Source of the DNA: Curvivirga sp965219885
GTDB taxonomy: Bacteria; Pseudomonadota; Alphaproteobacteria; UBA8366; Aestuariispiraceae
Assembly: GCF_965219885.1 (NCBI RefSeq)
Contig: NZ_CBDCOT010000009.1
Location: 2,722,975 to 2,786,974 of the forward strand
Length of the DNA: 64,000 nucleotides
Direction of reading: 5' to 3'
Both the position numbers and the translations under genes were made by a program. Position 1 is the stretch's first letter, and each line of letters begins with the position of its first letter. Below the pieces are notes generated by a model. The model had not been told where the DNA came from. It worked only from the letters and a program-made list of their open reading frames with translations, and did no database searches. Of this stretch, positions 16,792 through 25,515 are shown in pieces.

Positions 16792-18777
16792 TTATTGTTT
16801 TAAGGGAAGTTTAACAGTGATAACTGTGCCTTTATCTATTTCGCTTTCAATAGATATATAACCTTGATGAAGGTCTACAAGCGATTTTACGATAGTTAAT
16901 CCTAAACCTGTACCTTCTTGCGTTGTGAGTGCAGTTTGATGGCCTCGCTCAAAAGGGTTCATGATATTAGGTAAGTCGGATTGCTGTATCCCTTTTCCGG
17001 TATCTCTAATGGTGAAAAATAGAGATGCAGAGGGAATATCCTGTTTCATATGAATAAAAATTTGCCCATACTCATTATTGAATTTTATCGCATTATTTAG
17101 AAGATTGAGAATAATTTGAGTTAATGCACGTTTATCGGCAGACAGAGATGCCACATGTGCTTCATGCTGAAAATCAATAGAAACCTTCTTTTTATTCGCC
17201 AGGGGAGCAAGTGTTTTTATGCAATTTTCTGTTAATTCAATAATATTAAACTCTTCGGGATTAAAGCTAAACTTGCCTTCTTCAATCGCCGAAATATCTA
17301 GAATATCATTAATAAGAGATAATAGATGTTCGCCGCTTTGGTGAATACTTGCAGCATACTCACCGTATTTCGGTGGGGTGATTTTTCCTAATAACTGCTC
17401 TTTAATCATTTCGCTGAAACCAAGAATAGCATTGAGAGGGGTGCGTAACTCATGGCTCATGGTTGCTAGAAATCGTGACTTGGAGAGGCTAGCTTGTTCT
17501 ACATCTCGTAATGCTTTCTGTCTTTCCAGCTCCGATTTCTTAATATTTGTAATGTCTGTTCCACTTCCACGATATCCAATAAAGTTTCCGTTGAGATCAA
17601 ACAGAGGAAGTCCAGATAATCTGTAATGTTTGGTTTCGCCATTTTTCAAAGTCATCGCATATTCAAAATTTTTGAAGATGCGCCTATTATTCATGTCATC
17701 TAAATGCTGTGTCCATTCAGTATCTTCGGAATTTCTATTTCCGACTTCCCATCGATACATTCCTATCTTGTCCTCAATTGTATCGCCTGTTACTTCAGTA
17801 TATTTGGGCGAAACATAAGAAAATTTTAAATCTGAATCTAGTTCCCAAAACCAATCTGAACTAATGACTGCTAGATCTTTAAACCTTTTTTCTTGTTCTT
17901 GTAATGAGAGTTGCCTCTGCATCAAAATGCGAATGAGTAAGGATACGATACATATGAAAAATAAACCGAAAATAAGATAGAAATAAGCAAGATATTCTCT
18001 TAATGCATTGCTCGATACGCCCGTTGGGCTTACTTCTAATCTCCATTCACGTGACCCAACATTAATTTTTTGGGTTAGGGTGAATTTAGAGTTTGATATT
18101 CCCTGAGTATGAGGAATAACGTGTTTTTCTCCATCGTATATATTTAATATAAAGTGATCTTCAAAGCTTTCAGAAACTGCAGCTTCTACAGCAGGTTCAG
18201 CTTTAAATACAATGTTTAGAAAACCGTGATTTTCGCCATTTATTGTAATAGGTAGATACCCAACAAATCCTTTTCCACCTTGTGCGAGATTAAGGGGAGG
18301 GGTGGTAATAAGCTTATCTTCTGACAATGCTTTACGCACAGCAATGCTTGGGAATTCCAGTTCTCCTATATTCAAGTTTAAAGCACCTTCGTTGCCTTTC
18401 AATGGTACCACCCATTTAATGATCAGGTCATTATCCAACCAATTAATAGCTTGGAAGTCCGGATATAGGTTGTGGAGACGTAATGCCTCTACCTCAAAAG
18501 AGGATTGCGAAGAAAATTCATTATTCTCCCATTTTTGCTGTAGAAAATAAGCGAGAGAAAATCTAGATTCAAAATGGGATTTAATTTGCGTTGAAAAATG
18601 CTGTAAATGGCCATTGATTTCTGTAAGAAGCCGCTTGTCATCTTCATCTTTGATGATTTGCCAAGAATATAACAAAAGACTGCTTAACACGAGTGCGATC
18701 GTAAACGGCAATAAGTTAATATGACCGATGAAGGTCGAAAGGAAACTTTGTTTTTTTTGTGCTTTCGATTCATTCAT
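16792..18777 (-). CDS. Membrane sensor histidine kinase with CHASE-like and PAS domains
   Basis: About 661 residues from the ATG at 18777 (MNESKAQKK), which has GGAA about 10 nt upstream; a start 28 codons earlier is open but adds an unusual leader. A transmembrane helix near residues 20-40 and another near 265-290 flank a periplasmic CHASE-like sensor. A PAS domain follows (SDWFWELDSDLKFSYVSPKY near 310), then HisKA with MSHELRTPLNAILGF near 439 and an HATPase with NLLNNAIKFN near 555, DTGKGI and GTGLGLTIVKSL near 620. No receiver domain is fused and no response regulator is adjacent, so it is an orphan kinase. Confidence 0.9.
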   Translation of the reverse strand: MNESKAQKKQSFLSTFIGHINLLPFTIALVLSSLLLYSWQIIKDEDDKRLLTEINGHLQHFSTQIKSHFESRFSLAYFLQQKWENNEFSSQSSFEVEALRLHNLYPDFQAINWLDNDLIIKWVVPLKGNEGALNLNIGELEFPSIAVRKALSEDKLITTPPLNLAQGGKGFVGYLPITINGENHGFLNIVFKAEPAVEAAVSESFEDHFILNIYDGEKHVIPHTQGISNSKFTLTQKINVGSREWRLEVSPTGVSSNALREYLAYFYLIFGLFFICIVSLLIRILMQRQLSLQEQEKRFKDLAVISSDWFWELDSDLKFSYVSPKYTEVTGDTIEDKIGMYRWEVGNRNSEDTEWTQHLDDMNNRRIFKNFEYAMTLKNGETKHYRLSGLPLFDLNGNFIGYRGSGTDITNIKKSELERQKALRDVEQASLSKSRFLATMSHELRTPLNAILGFSEMIKEQLLGKITPPKYGEYAASIHQSGEHLLSLINDILDISAIEEGKFSFNPEEFNIIELTENCIKTLAPLANKKKVSIDFQHEAHVASLSADKRALTQIILNLLNNAIKFNNEYGQIFIHMKQDIPSASLFFTIRDTGKGIQQSDLPNIMNPFERGHQTALTTQEGTGLGLTIVKSLVDLHQGYISIESEIDKGTVITVKLPLKQ

Positions 18778-18937
18778 CAAAAAATAATTCCGAGATTCTA
18801 GAGCCTGCTGATTCACAATTATCATATATGAATATTTGAGGATATAAGAAAACTTATTCAAAAATTATAAAAAAAGAGAGAAATAAGATACTTTTATGAA
18901 TGAATTTATTTTTTTGAAAAAAAGTGAAGAAAGGGGT

Positions 18938-18968
18938 TTGACTTCATCTGAATCTTGGTGTTTATAGC
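18938..18968 (+). promoter_or_regulatory. Candidate promoter of tRNA-Pro
   Basis: TTGACT (18938-18943) and TTATAG/TATAGC (about 18962-18968) with an 18-19 nt spacer, about 40 nt before the tRNA. Reasonable for a sigma-70-type promoter but judged by eye only. Confidence 0.45.
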
Positions 18969-19006
18969 GCCTCAAGAGAGTTCAACACTCCCTTAAACGA
19001 CTTAAC

Positions 19007-19083
19007 CGGAGTATGGCGCAGTCTGGTAGCGCACCTGGTTTGGGACCAGGGGGTCCAAGGTTCGAATCCTTGTGCTCCGACCA
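19007..19083 (+). tRNA. tRNA-Pro (anticodon TGG)
   Basis: A 77-nt cloverleaf. The acceptor stem is CGGAGTA paired with TGCTCCG, followed by discriminator A and an encoded CCA. The anticodon stem-loop is CCTGG-TTTGGGA-CCAGG, giving anticodon TGG (reads CCA and probably other proline codons). The T arm is GTTCGAATC-like with TTCGAAT in the loop. A terminator follows directly. Confidence 0.96.
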
Positions 19084-19086
19084 ATT

Positions 19087-19117
19087 AAACGGGATATCTA
19101 TTAGATATCCCGTTTTT
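19087..19117 (+). terminator. Terminator after tRNA-Pro
   Basis: Perfect inverted repeat with arms AAACGGGATATCT and AGATATCCCGTTT, followed by TTTCG. It begins 4 nt after the tRNA CCA end. Confidence 0.92.
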
Positions 19118-19254
19118 CGTTTGGGTGTATTTTTAGTATTAGAATCATTCATTAGATACAATTTTATATAATTCTATCGACATTTTTTATTAGAAACTAA
19201 GATTCGTCGAGGAATCTTACGCATGATAATCTTCCTCTATTAAGGAATTTATTT

Positions 19255-19845
19255 ATGCATTTTTATATTCTTAAAACATTTAAAAAATTCAAGACTGAGG
19301 AAAAGGGAGTTTTCTCAGTGGAATTTGCGTTGGTTCTTCCATTCTTGTTGGTTTTGATGTTTGGAACTATTGAGGTAGGACTTGTGATGTTTACCCAAAG
19401 CTTGATGGAAGGAGCTCTTCGTGATGCTTCGCGTTATGGCATTACAGGTCAGGAAGCAGATGCTGATGCACGATTAGAATCTATTGTTCAGATCATCGAA
19501 GATAAGACTATCGGCCTTGTTGATATGGATACAGCTAGGATTGATGTCTTAACTTATGACAGCTTTGGGCAAATTGGGGAAGGAGAAGCCTATATCGATG
19601 GTGATGGAAATGGCCAATATGATCTTGGAGAGACATTCACAGATGAAAACGATAATGGTGCGTGGGATGCAGATCTCGGAACTACAGGACCAGGCGGAGC
19701 AGGTGACGTTGTCTTATATCGAATAAGTTATGACTGGCCTATTATTGCAGGTTACATGAAGAGTATTTTGGGATCAGAGGAAGGAAAACTCCCTCTCTCT
19801 GCATCTGTTGCTGTTCGAAATGAGCCATGGGATTTAATCGAATGA
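19255..19845 (+). CDS. TadE-family minor pilin with EF-hand-like loop
   Basis: A 196-residue TadE-type protein. The N-terminal prepilin-like segment EEKGVFSVEFALVLPFLLVL (residues about 16-35) has the conserved glutamate and a hydrophobic helix. The middle contains DGDGNGQYDLGE and DENDNGAWD near residues 122-146, resembling calcium-binding EF-hand/dockerin loops. In the Flp pilus system, TadE is processed by the TadV/CpaA peptidase and acts as a pseudopilin needed for assembly. It forms a two-gene unit with the following tadF-like gene, which overlaps its stop. Confidence 0.9.
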   Translation: MHFYILKTFKKFKTEEKGVFSVEFALVLPFLLVLMFGTIEVGLVMFTQSLMEGALRDASRYGITGQEADADARLESIVQIIEDKTIGLVDMDTARIDVLTYDSFGQIGEGEAYIDGDGNGQYDLGETFTDENDNGAWDADLGTTGPGGAGDVVLYRISYDWPIIAGYMKSILGSEEGKLPLSASVAVRNEPWDLIE

Positions 19846-20435
19846 TTTGGTCACGTTTTAAAATCTCTTCAAGAGTAGGGACATGTAAGAAATTTTTAAG
19901 AAATGATTCTGGGTTAGCAGCCGTAGAAATGGCGGTGGCACTCCCAATCATGGTTTCATTGTTATTGTCAGGCGTGGAAATTACCCGTTATATCCTTTTG
20001 AATCAAAAGTTAGAACGCGCTAGTACAACAATTGCTGATCTTGCTGCAAGGGAAGAAACAATATCAGAAACTGTGATTGCCGATATCTTCGAAATCACTG
20101 ATGAAGTGATGCGTCCTTTTGAAATCGATCTGAATACGACTGTAATTCTATCTTCGATTATTAAAACTGGTAATGATGCACCAGAAATTGTCTGGCAGCG
20201 AAGTTACGGTTCGTCCTCAACAGCTCCATCTGGGAGTAGATATGGTACGACAGGGGAGACAGCAGATTTACCTGCAGACTTTGTGATGCGTAGTGGCGAA
20301 GGAATTATCACTGCGGAAGTAGCACATGACTTTGAAGCGACCTTTTTAAGCGATCTTGTTCCCAATTCAGTATTATATAAGAATGCGATTTATCGTCCGC
20401 GATATGGTGCGCAATATACAGTTACTGATGATTAA
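19842..20435 (+). CDS. TadE/TadF-like minor pilin
   Basis: About 197 residues. The N-terminal helix has NDSGLAAVEMAVALPIMVSL (residues about 23-42), the prepilin-like pattern with glutamate. A second M at 19827 is possible, but the ATG at 19842 overlaps the tadE stop as ATGA and has GGGA upstream. The remainder is a periplasmic domain with a conserved TIADLAAREE segment, seen in TadF/TadE pseudopilins. It is co-transcribed with tadE and convergent with the VWA TadG gene. Confidence 0.88.
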   Translation: MIWSRFKISSRVGTCKKFLRNDSGLAAVEMAVALPIMVSLLLSGVEITRYILLNQKLERASTTIADLAAREETISETVIADIFEITDEVMRPFEIDLNTTVILSSIIKTGNDAPEIVWQRSYGSSSTAPSGSRYGTTGETADLPADFVMRSGEGIITAEVAHDFEATFLSDLVPNSVLYKNAIYRPRYGAQYTVTDD

Positions 20436-20470
20436 TTCAAAACTTCAAATTTTCGTATAAACTATAAAAT

Positions 20471-20499
20471 CGAAAGAGCCTTTCCTTACTTGGAAAGGC
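20471..20499 (-). terminator. Hairpin at the end of the VWA TadG gene
   Basis: GCCTTTCC (20478-20485) and GGAAAGGC (20492-20499) form an 8-bp stem across the stop codon. On the minus strand it is followed by TCTTTCGATTTT, a weak T-rich tail. Confidence 0.5.
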
Positions 20500-21937
20500 G
20501 TAATTCTGATACATGATTAGCAACTTCAAGAAATATGGTTTCTAAACTATCGCGATCAGGTGCATAGTGATAATAAGGGCTGTCTGGGCCACTTGCGACA
20601 TCTTTCATTAGGGATTGTAAGCTGCTGTTATTGTATGCAAATTGAATCGTATAGATGACTACGCCTGAAGATTTGATTTCAGTTGCTAAATCACGCAGGC
20701 GCGCATCCATGTTTGCTCTGGCGCTACTCCCAATGCCCAATACACCTTTATATGCATCACCATTACCGCCGACTTGTGCCCCATCAGTAAGTAACACGAT
20801 TGCACGAGTACGCTCTACCGCAGGATCTTCTAATGCTTCTGTAAAGGGTGTCGGAGGTGTTAATGTGCGCCATGCCCATCCTAATCCGCCGGCAATATTT
20901 GTGGCGCCGGTAGGATATATGAGATCATCAACGGCATCTTCAATGACAGATTTGGTATTCTGAAGAGGAGTGATACCATGGGATAAGCATGGAATGCATT
21001 CACTACCATTCACGGATCCCGTGCATGTACCTCCTGATACTGGTTCACCTTCAGGTCCGATAGGCTCCCATGCACGCCATTCACCATCAGTTAATGTTGT
21101 TAGACCATCATATATATCGGCGTCATTATTATCGTTAGCATCATCAAGATAGCGGGCATAAACACATCCCTGCCAATCAGGATCAGGTTCATGCAGAAAG
21201 GGAACGGGGGAATTATCAGCGAAAAAGACTTCGGACTGTGTAACGCCCGTAAGCGGGTTGTCAAAACTTGGAACGGGTGTTGAATAATTTAAATCTGAAT
21301 CATACGTGGTTCCGTCAATTTGCACATTTACCTTACTATTCCATGGAACAAGACCAATTGTTAGATATTCCTTTGTAGCATCACTGCCAAATAACGTATC
21401 TAATAGGACATGTGATGCCGCACGTGCCGCTTCAATACGGGTACCGCCACCTGGTGCGCCATAGGTCATAGAGCCGGACATATCAATTGCAAGAACAAGA
21501 TCCAAAGCTGTTTTACGTCGATGTATTTCAGCTTCTGCAGAAACTGTTAATTCATCAATGTCGATTAGCTGCAGAAACGTGGTTTTGATAGTTGCAGTGC
21601 GAAAAAGGTAAATTGTTTCTTCGTCCAAATCTACATCAATTGTTAAATTACTTAGAGTGGCGTCCAGATATCCAGAGGGAAAATTTGCATCAAATAACAT
21701 ATGTATATCATCATCACGATGATCTAAGTAAAAGGCACGTCCGCCAGCCAAAGAAGCAGCATCTAAGGCCGACGATAGACGAGATTTAACCATATATGCC
21801 CTTGAAATATCGACACCTAATGCCACGATTGTAATCATTGGAACGATGGCGATTGCAATCAGGGAAATAATCGATCCTGATTGATTTCGTTTGAAGCGTC
21901 TTATTAAAGAAAACATGTATTTCGAAATGCTTTTCAT
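20486..21937 (-). CDS. TadG-like pilus protein with VWA domain
   Basis: A 483-residue protein. The N-terminus (RRFKRNQSGSIISLIAIAIV near residues 13-32) is the TadG-type helix followed by the Tad pilus domain with SRAYMVKSRLSSALDAASLA. From about residue 145 there is a VWA domain with the MIDAS motif AIDMSGSM, an inserted region rich in Asp/Asn, and LLTDGAQVGGNGD near residue 395. TadG-like proteins sit at the envelope and help anchor or extend the Flp pilus. The gene is transcribed opposite to the rest of the tad genes, convergent with tadE/tadF, and starts 289 nt from flp, so the two probably have back-to-back promoters. Confidence 0.88.
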   Translation of the reverse strand: MKSISKYMFSLIRRFKRNQSGSIISLIAIAIVPMITIVALGVDISRAYMVKSRLSSALDAASLAGGRAFYLDHRDDDIHMLFDANFPSGYLDATLSNLTIDVDLDEETIYLFRTATIKTTFLQLIDIDELTVSAEAEIHRRKTALDLVLAIDMSGSMTYGAPGGGTRIEAARAASHVLLDTLFGSDATKEYLTIGLVPWNSKVNVQIDGTTYDSDLNYSTPVPSFDNPLTGVTQSEVFFADNSPVPFLHEPDPDWQGCVYARYLDDANDNNDADIYDGLTTLTDGEWRAWEPIGPEGEPVSGGTCTGSVNGSECIPCLSHGITPLQNTKSVIEDAVDDLIYPTGATNIAGGLGWAWRTLTPPTPFTEALEDPAVERTRAIVLLTDGAQVGGNGDAYKGVLGIGSSARANMDARLRDLATEIKSSGVVIYTIQFAYNNSSLQSLMKDVASGPDSPYYHYAPDRDSLETIFLEVANHVSELRLSK

Positions 21938-22226
21938 AAAATATGGTCCTTAATTTCCCTGAGACTATCTAAAGGGCGAGTTAGTTGTCTCATGGATTTA
22001 CATTTAATTCTAATCTTTGTTTCTGGCGAAAAGTGGCATTAATTAAAGATAAAATTTTATGAAAATATGTATGCATATTAACAGATTAATTAATGTAAAA
22101 ATATTAAATTTTACTTTTAAAAAACAAATAGATAATTTGGTTATTTAACTTTTGACCTTAGAGTCGTTTTGACTCATCTTATCCTCATCAAGACCCACGA
22201 GGTCCAACCAATCGAGGAGATTTAAA

Positions 22227-22439
22227 ATGTTGAAAAGCACAATCATCAAATTCGTTAAAGACGAAGATGGTGCGACAGCTATTGAATATGGTTTGATCGC
22301 TGCTTTGGTATCAGTTGCGGCGATTGTCGCTCTAGGTGATATGGGGGAAGCATTAAGCACCATGTTCTCATCCGTAGAAACAGAACTATCTGATGCTGTT
22401 GGTGGCGGTGATGGTGGCGACGGTGGTGATGGCGGTTAA
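22227..22439 (+). CDS. flp: Flp family type IVb pilin with Gly/Asp tail
   Basis: A 70-residue Flp pilin. The processing site is GATAIEYGLIAALVSVAAIV (residues about 15-34): cleavage after Gly, with Glu at +5 and Tyr at +6, the usual Flp signature. The last 12 residues are GGGDGGDGGDGG, an unusual acidic glycine-rich tail. Flp subunits are exported and assembled into the tight-adherence pilus. The start has GAGGAG 8 nt upstream. It has its own terminator, which would let it be made in excess of the downstream cpa genes. Confidence 0.93.
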   Translation: MLKSTIIKFVKDEDGATAIEYGLIAALVSVAAIVALGDMGEALSTMFSSVETELSDAVGGGDGGDGGDGG

Positions 22440-22504
22440 GTTCTAGTTATTTAGGCTCGTCACTTGGAGGGGGCTTTCTCCAGCTATTGGAAAAGCAAAA
22501 AGTT

Positions 22505-22541
22505 AAAACGGGTCGAGGCGCCAAACTCGATCCGTTTTTAT
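22505..22541 (+). terminator. Terminator after flp
   Basis: Stem AAAACGGGTCGAG / CTCGATCCGTTTT (one wobble pair), followed by a further T and ATTTG. It lies between flp and cpaA and probably gives partial readthrough into the assembly genes. Confidence 0.88.
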
Positions 22542-22583
22542 TTGAACGAGCCACGTTTTATATAATCAGTAAGGACCCGGAAA

Positions 22584-23120
22584 ATGACTTTTCCCTCGTT
22601 ATTCTTCTATTTATGTATTGCACAATTCGTTGGGCTTTGCCTTTTTGCTGCAGCTAATGATGCAAGATTCTTTAAACTACCCAATAAAATAATCGCATTA
22701 ATCTTTGCGTTGTTTGTCCCTATGGCTCTTGTATGCCTTAGTTGGGATCAGGCTATGTATCATATCGTAGCGTCAGTCGCCGTGCTTGTGGTTGGATTTA
22801 TCTTGTTTGCATTTAATATTTTCGGTGCAGGCGACGCAAAGTTTTTAGCTGGTGTTTCTTTATGGGCCGGCATTGAAATGCTTCCAGTCTTACTTCTTAC
22901 AATGGGGATGGTTGGCGGCTTTATGGGACTGATCCAAATGATGCGTCGTCGCTATGACGTTTCTTTCGTTCTGGGATACTTACATCTTAAAAAAATTGAA
23001 GAAGTTACATTGAATGTAAAGGTACCATACGGCGTGGCGATATCAGCCGGTGCACTCGTCGTTTCAATTATTCAGATTGTCAATGTAGCTCAAAAACCTC
23101 TTAGCGGTATAGGAGGATAA
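22584..23120 (+). CDS. cpaA: Prepilin peptidase CpaA/TadV (A24 family)
   Basis: A 178-residue membrane protein with about five helices. It carries the two catalytic aspartates of the A24 peptidases: the first in AANDARFFKLPNK near residue 25 and the second in the FGAGDAKFL motif near residue 82 (GxGD). It removes the leader of the Flp prepilin and of TadE/TadF. It has only the peptidase domain, without the methylase part of larger type IV prepilin peptidases. It begins the assembly operon and is followed by cpaB 4 nt later. Confidence 0.92.
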   Translation: MTFPSLFFYLCIAQFVGLCLFAAANDARFFKLPNKIIALIFALFVPMALVCLSWDQAMYHIVASVAVLVVGFILFAFNIFGAGDAKFLAGVSLWAGIEMLPVLLLTMGMVGGFMGLIQMMRRRYDVSFVLGYLHLKKIEEVTLNVKVPYGVAISAGALVVSIIQIVNVAQKPLSGIGG

Positions 23121-23124
23121 TAAA

Positions 23125-24111
23125 ATGAATATTCGTACTATTTTAATGCTTGCTCTTGCGGTAGGTAGTGCCAGTGCAACAGGTTATAGCGCTTTTAATT
23201 TTATAGAAAAACAACGTCAGAAGGCCGCGATCCAAAGAGAACAAATTGAAACGGTGGTTGTCGAAGAAAAAGCATCACTGGTGGCTTTAGTTCCTAAGAT
23301 GGATATGCAGTCTGGACAATTTGTTCGCCCGGAAGATCTGGAATGGCAACCTTGGCCCGAAGCAGCCAATAATGAGCGTTATGTGACGCTAGATGAAGTT
23401 GATGCAGAAAATGATCTGGTTACTGAAGAGGCAATCAATAGTTTCAGTGGTGGCGTTGTAAGATCGCCTATTTTAAAAGGTCAACCAATTCAACAAGGAC
23501 AAGTTGTTTTTCCTGGGGATAGGGGTTTTCTAGCAGCTGTTCTGGATCCCGGTATGAAAGCCGTTTCTGTTTCTATCAAGAAAGGCGCAGGCGTTTCAGG
23601 GTTAGTTTTCCCAGGTGATCGTGTAGATGTGTTACTTGCCCTTCGTTTAAAAGGAACTGATATTCGTGGCGATAAAATTACGCGTTTTGTTAGTACGACT
23701 ATGCTTGAAGATGTACGCGTTTTGTCAATTGATCAAAGTTTATCAGTTTCAGAAGACGATAATGGAATGGATGGTGATACTGCGACGATTGAAGTCACTG
23801 AAGAACAAGCGCGTGAAATGTCTATAGCACGTGAGATGGGACAAGTGTCGCTGGCATTACGTAGCCTTGCGATAAATGATGGTGATATTGCTCAAACCTT
23901 ACCTGAGGAAAAGGCAGATCAAACCGCAATGAAAACGTCATATGTGCAAACAGTCACGGAAAGCAATGTGACACCAGAAAGAAATTACACCCTTGATACG
24001 GAAATTTTTACAATTAATGGACGGGATATGTCCATGATCATTGGTTCACGCAATTCGCCCAAAAAAACAGAAGGTGTTGTTGTATTACGTGGAAATAAAA
24101 CGGACGATTAG
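23125..24111 (+). CDS. cpaB: Flp pilus assembly protein CpaB/RcpC
   Basis: A 328-residue protein with an N-terminal hydrophobic anchor (residues about 5-25), a SAF domain near residues 45-125 (VPKMDMQSGQFVRPEDLEW) and the RcpC/CpaB core with VFPGDRVDVLLA near residue 165. CpaB/RcpC is periplasmic and binds peptidoglycan or gates the secretin of the Flp pilus machine. It is located between cpaA and the secretin gene, as in Caulobacter. Confidence 0.9.
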   Translation: MNIRTILMLALAVGSASATGYSAFNFIEKQRQKAAIQREQIETVVVEEKASLVALVPKMDMQSGQFVRPEDLEWQPWPEAANNERYVTLDEVDAENDLVTEEAINSFSGGVVRSPILKGQPIQQGQVVFPGDRGFLAAVLDPGMKAVSVSIKKGAGVSGLVFPGDRVDVLLALRLKGTDIRGDKITRFVSTTMLEDVRVLSIDQSLSVSEDDNGMDGDTATIEVTEEQAREMSIAREMGQVSLALRSLAINDGDIAQTLPEEKADQTAMKTSYVQTVTESNVTPERNYTLDTEIFTINGRDMSMIIGSRNSPKKTEGVVVLRGNKTDD

Positions 24112-24123
24112 GGAGGAAAGAAA

Positions 24124-25497
24124 ATGATAATGCTAAGAATAATTTTCCCGCGTATCTTTGTGGTATTGAGTTTAATGATGTCTTTTACATCCATTTCTGT
24201 TGCACAAGATGTACAAGTTATCTCTCCTTCCCAGAAAACTATCGTTCTTGATCAAAATTCTGGTAGTTTAATCAAACTGCCACAAGTGGCTGATACTGTA
24301 TTCATTGCTAATGCGGATATTGCAGAAGTAATGGTTCGTTCACCACAGCTTGTATATTTGTCTGCGCGTAAACCCGGTAATACGACATTATTTGCCGTGG
24401 GTAAAAATAACGATATTCTTGCCAGCCTTAATGTAAAAGTTAAACCGGACTTAGAGGGTTTAAGGCATCAAGTTAATGTTATTTTTCCTGAATTGGATTT
24501 AGATATTTCTGCTGTAGGTGGTTCTGTCTTATTGCGTGGTTTAGTGAAGTCGCCAAAGGATGCAGCTATGATTAAAAAGATGGCTGAGATTGCAATTGGT
24601 GATGAAAAGCTTGTTTTAAATCAATTGTCCGTGCGTTCTCCTAGCCAAATTAACTTGCGCGTCCAAGTTGCAGAAGTGTCTAGAGATATACAAAAACATC
24701 TGGGAATAGACTGGACTGCAGATGGATTAATACGTTCAGCAACCATTGCAGGTCGATCTCTTAATCCTCTTGTTGGTAATTTGTCTCCTTCTTTCTTAGG
24801 TATAGGCGGCGAAATCGGTGATGTTACAGTTAACGGATTGATTAGTGCTCTTGACGAAGAAGGATTAATTACGCTTCTTGCTGAACCGAATTTAACCGCG
24901 GTTTCAGGTGAAACAGCAAGCTTCTTGGCTGGTGGCGAATTTCCAATTTTAATACCTGATGGTGACAATCGCGTCGTGATTATGTTTAAGAAGTTCGGTG
25001 TTTCCTTGGCTTTTACACCAGTTTTAGTAAATGAAAACAGGATTAGCCTACATGTCCGGCCTGAAGTAAGTGAATTATCCAACGAAAATGCTGTAACGCT
25101 AGTAAACTTCGAAGTGCCATCATTGATCACACGCCGCGCGGAAACAACCGTAGAGCTAGGAAGTGGTCAAAGCTTTGCAATTGCAGGATTAATCCAGAAT
25201 GATTCTTCGTATGATTTAGCCCGTACTCCGGGTTTGGCAGATGTACCTATTTTGGGACAGCTTTTTAAGTCAGATACGTTTCAACGTAGTGAAAGTGAAC
25301 TGGTGATTGTGATTACACCTTATTTGGTGGAACCCGTTGATGGCAATCCATTCGTGAAACCGACAGATCGTTTTTATGTTCCAAAAGTGGCTGAAACCAT
25401 TGAGGAAATTGAAAACGCGGAATCCCCAAATATCTTCCGTTTTGAGGAAGAAGAAAAAGCACCACGTCCACGTATAGCTGGTTTTCAGTTTGACTAA
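24124..25497 (+). CDS. cpaC: Outer membrane secretin CpaC/RcpA
   Basis: A 457-residue type II/III secretin-type protein with a signal peptide (LSLMMSFTSISVAQD). A pilus-specific N-terminal domain follows (LDQNSGSLIKLP and ARKPGNTTLFAV), with a BON-like segment near residues 110-175 and a C-terminal secretin domain near 190-400 containing GGEFPILIPDG and TRRAETTVELGSGQSFAIAG. It forms the outer membrane channel of the Flp pilus. The starts at 24124 or 24130 are both possible; GGAGG lies just upstream. Confidence 0.93.
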   Translation: MIMLRIIFPRIFVVLSLMMSFTSISVAQDVQVISPSQKTIVLDQNSGSLIKLPQVADTVFIANADIAEVMVRSPQLVYLSARKPGNTTLFAVGKNNDILASLNVKVKPDLEGLRHQVNVIFPELDLDISAVGGSVLLRGLVKSPKDAAMIKKMAEIAIGDEKLVLNQLSVRSPSQINLRVQVAEVSRDIQKHLGIDWTADGLIRSATIAGRSLNPLVGNLSPSFLGIGGEIGDVTVNGLISALDEEGLITLLAEPNLTAVSGETASFLAGGEFPILIPDGDNRVVIMFKKFGVSLAFTPVLVNENRISLHVRPEVSELSNENAVTLVNFEVPSLITRRAETTVELGSGQSFAIAGLIQNDSSYDLARTPGLADVPILGQLFKSDTFQRSESELVIVITPYLVEPVDGNPFVKPTDRFYVPKVAETIEEIENAESPNIFRFEEEEKAPRPRIAGFQFD

Positions 25498-25515
25498 ATA
25501 GAGAGGAGAACGAAA

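Noticed and set aside
24621..25130. A 169-codon minus-strand frame inside cpaC
   Set aside because: Antisense to the secretin domain, low-complexity Ser/Pro/Lys composition.
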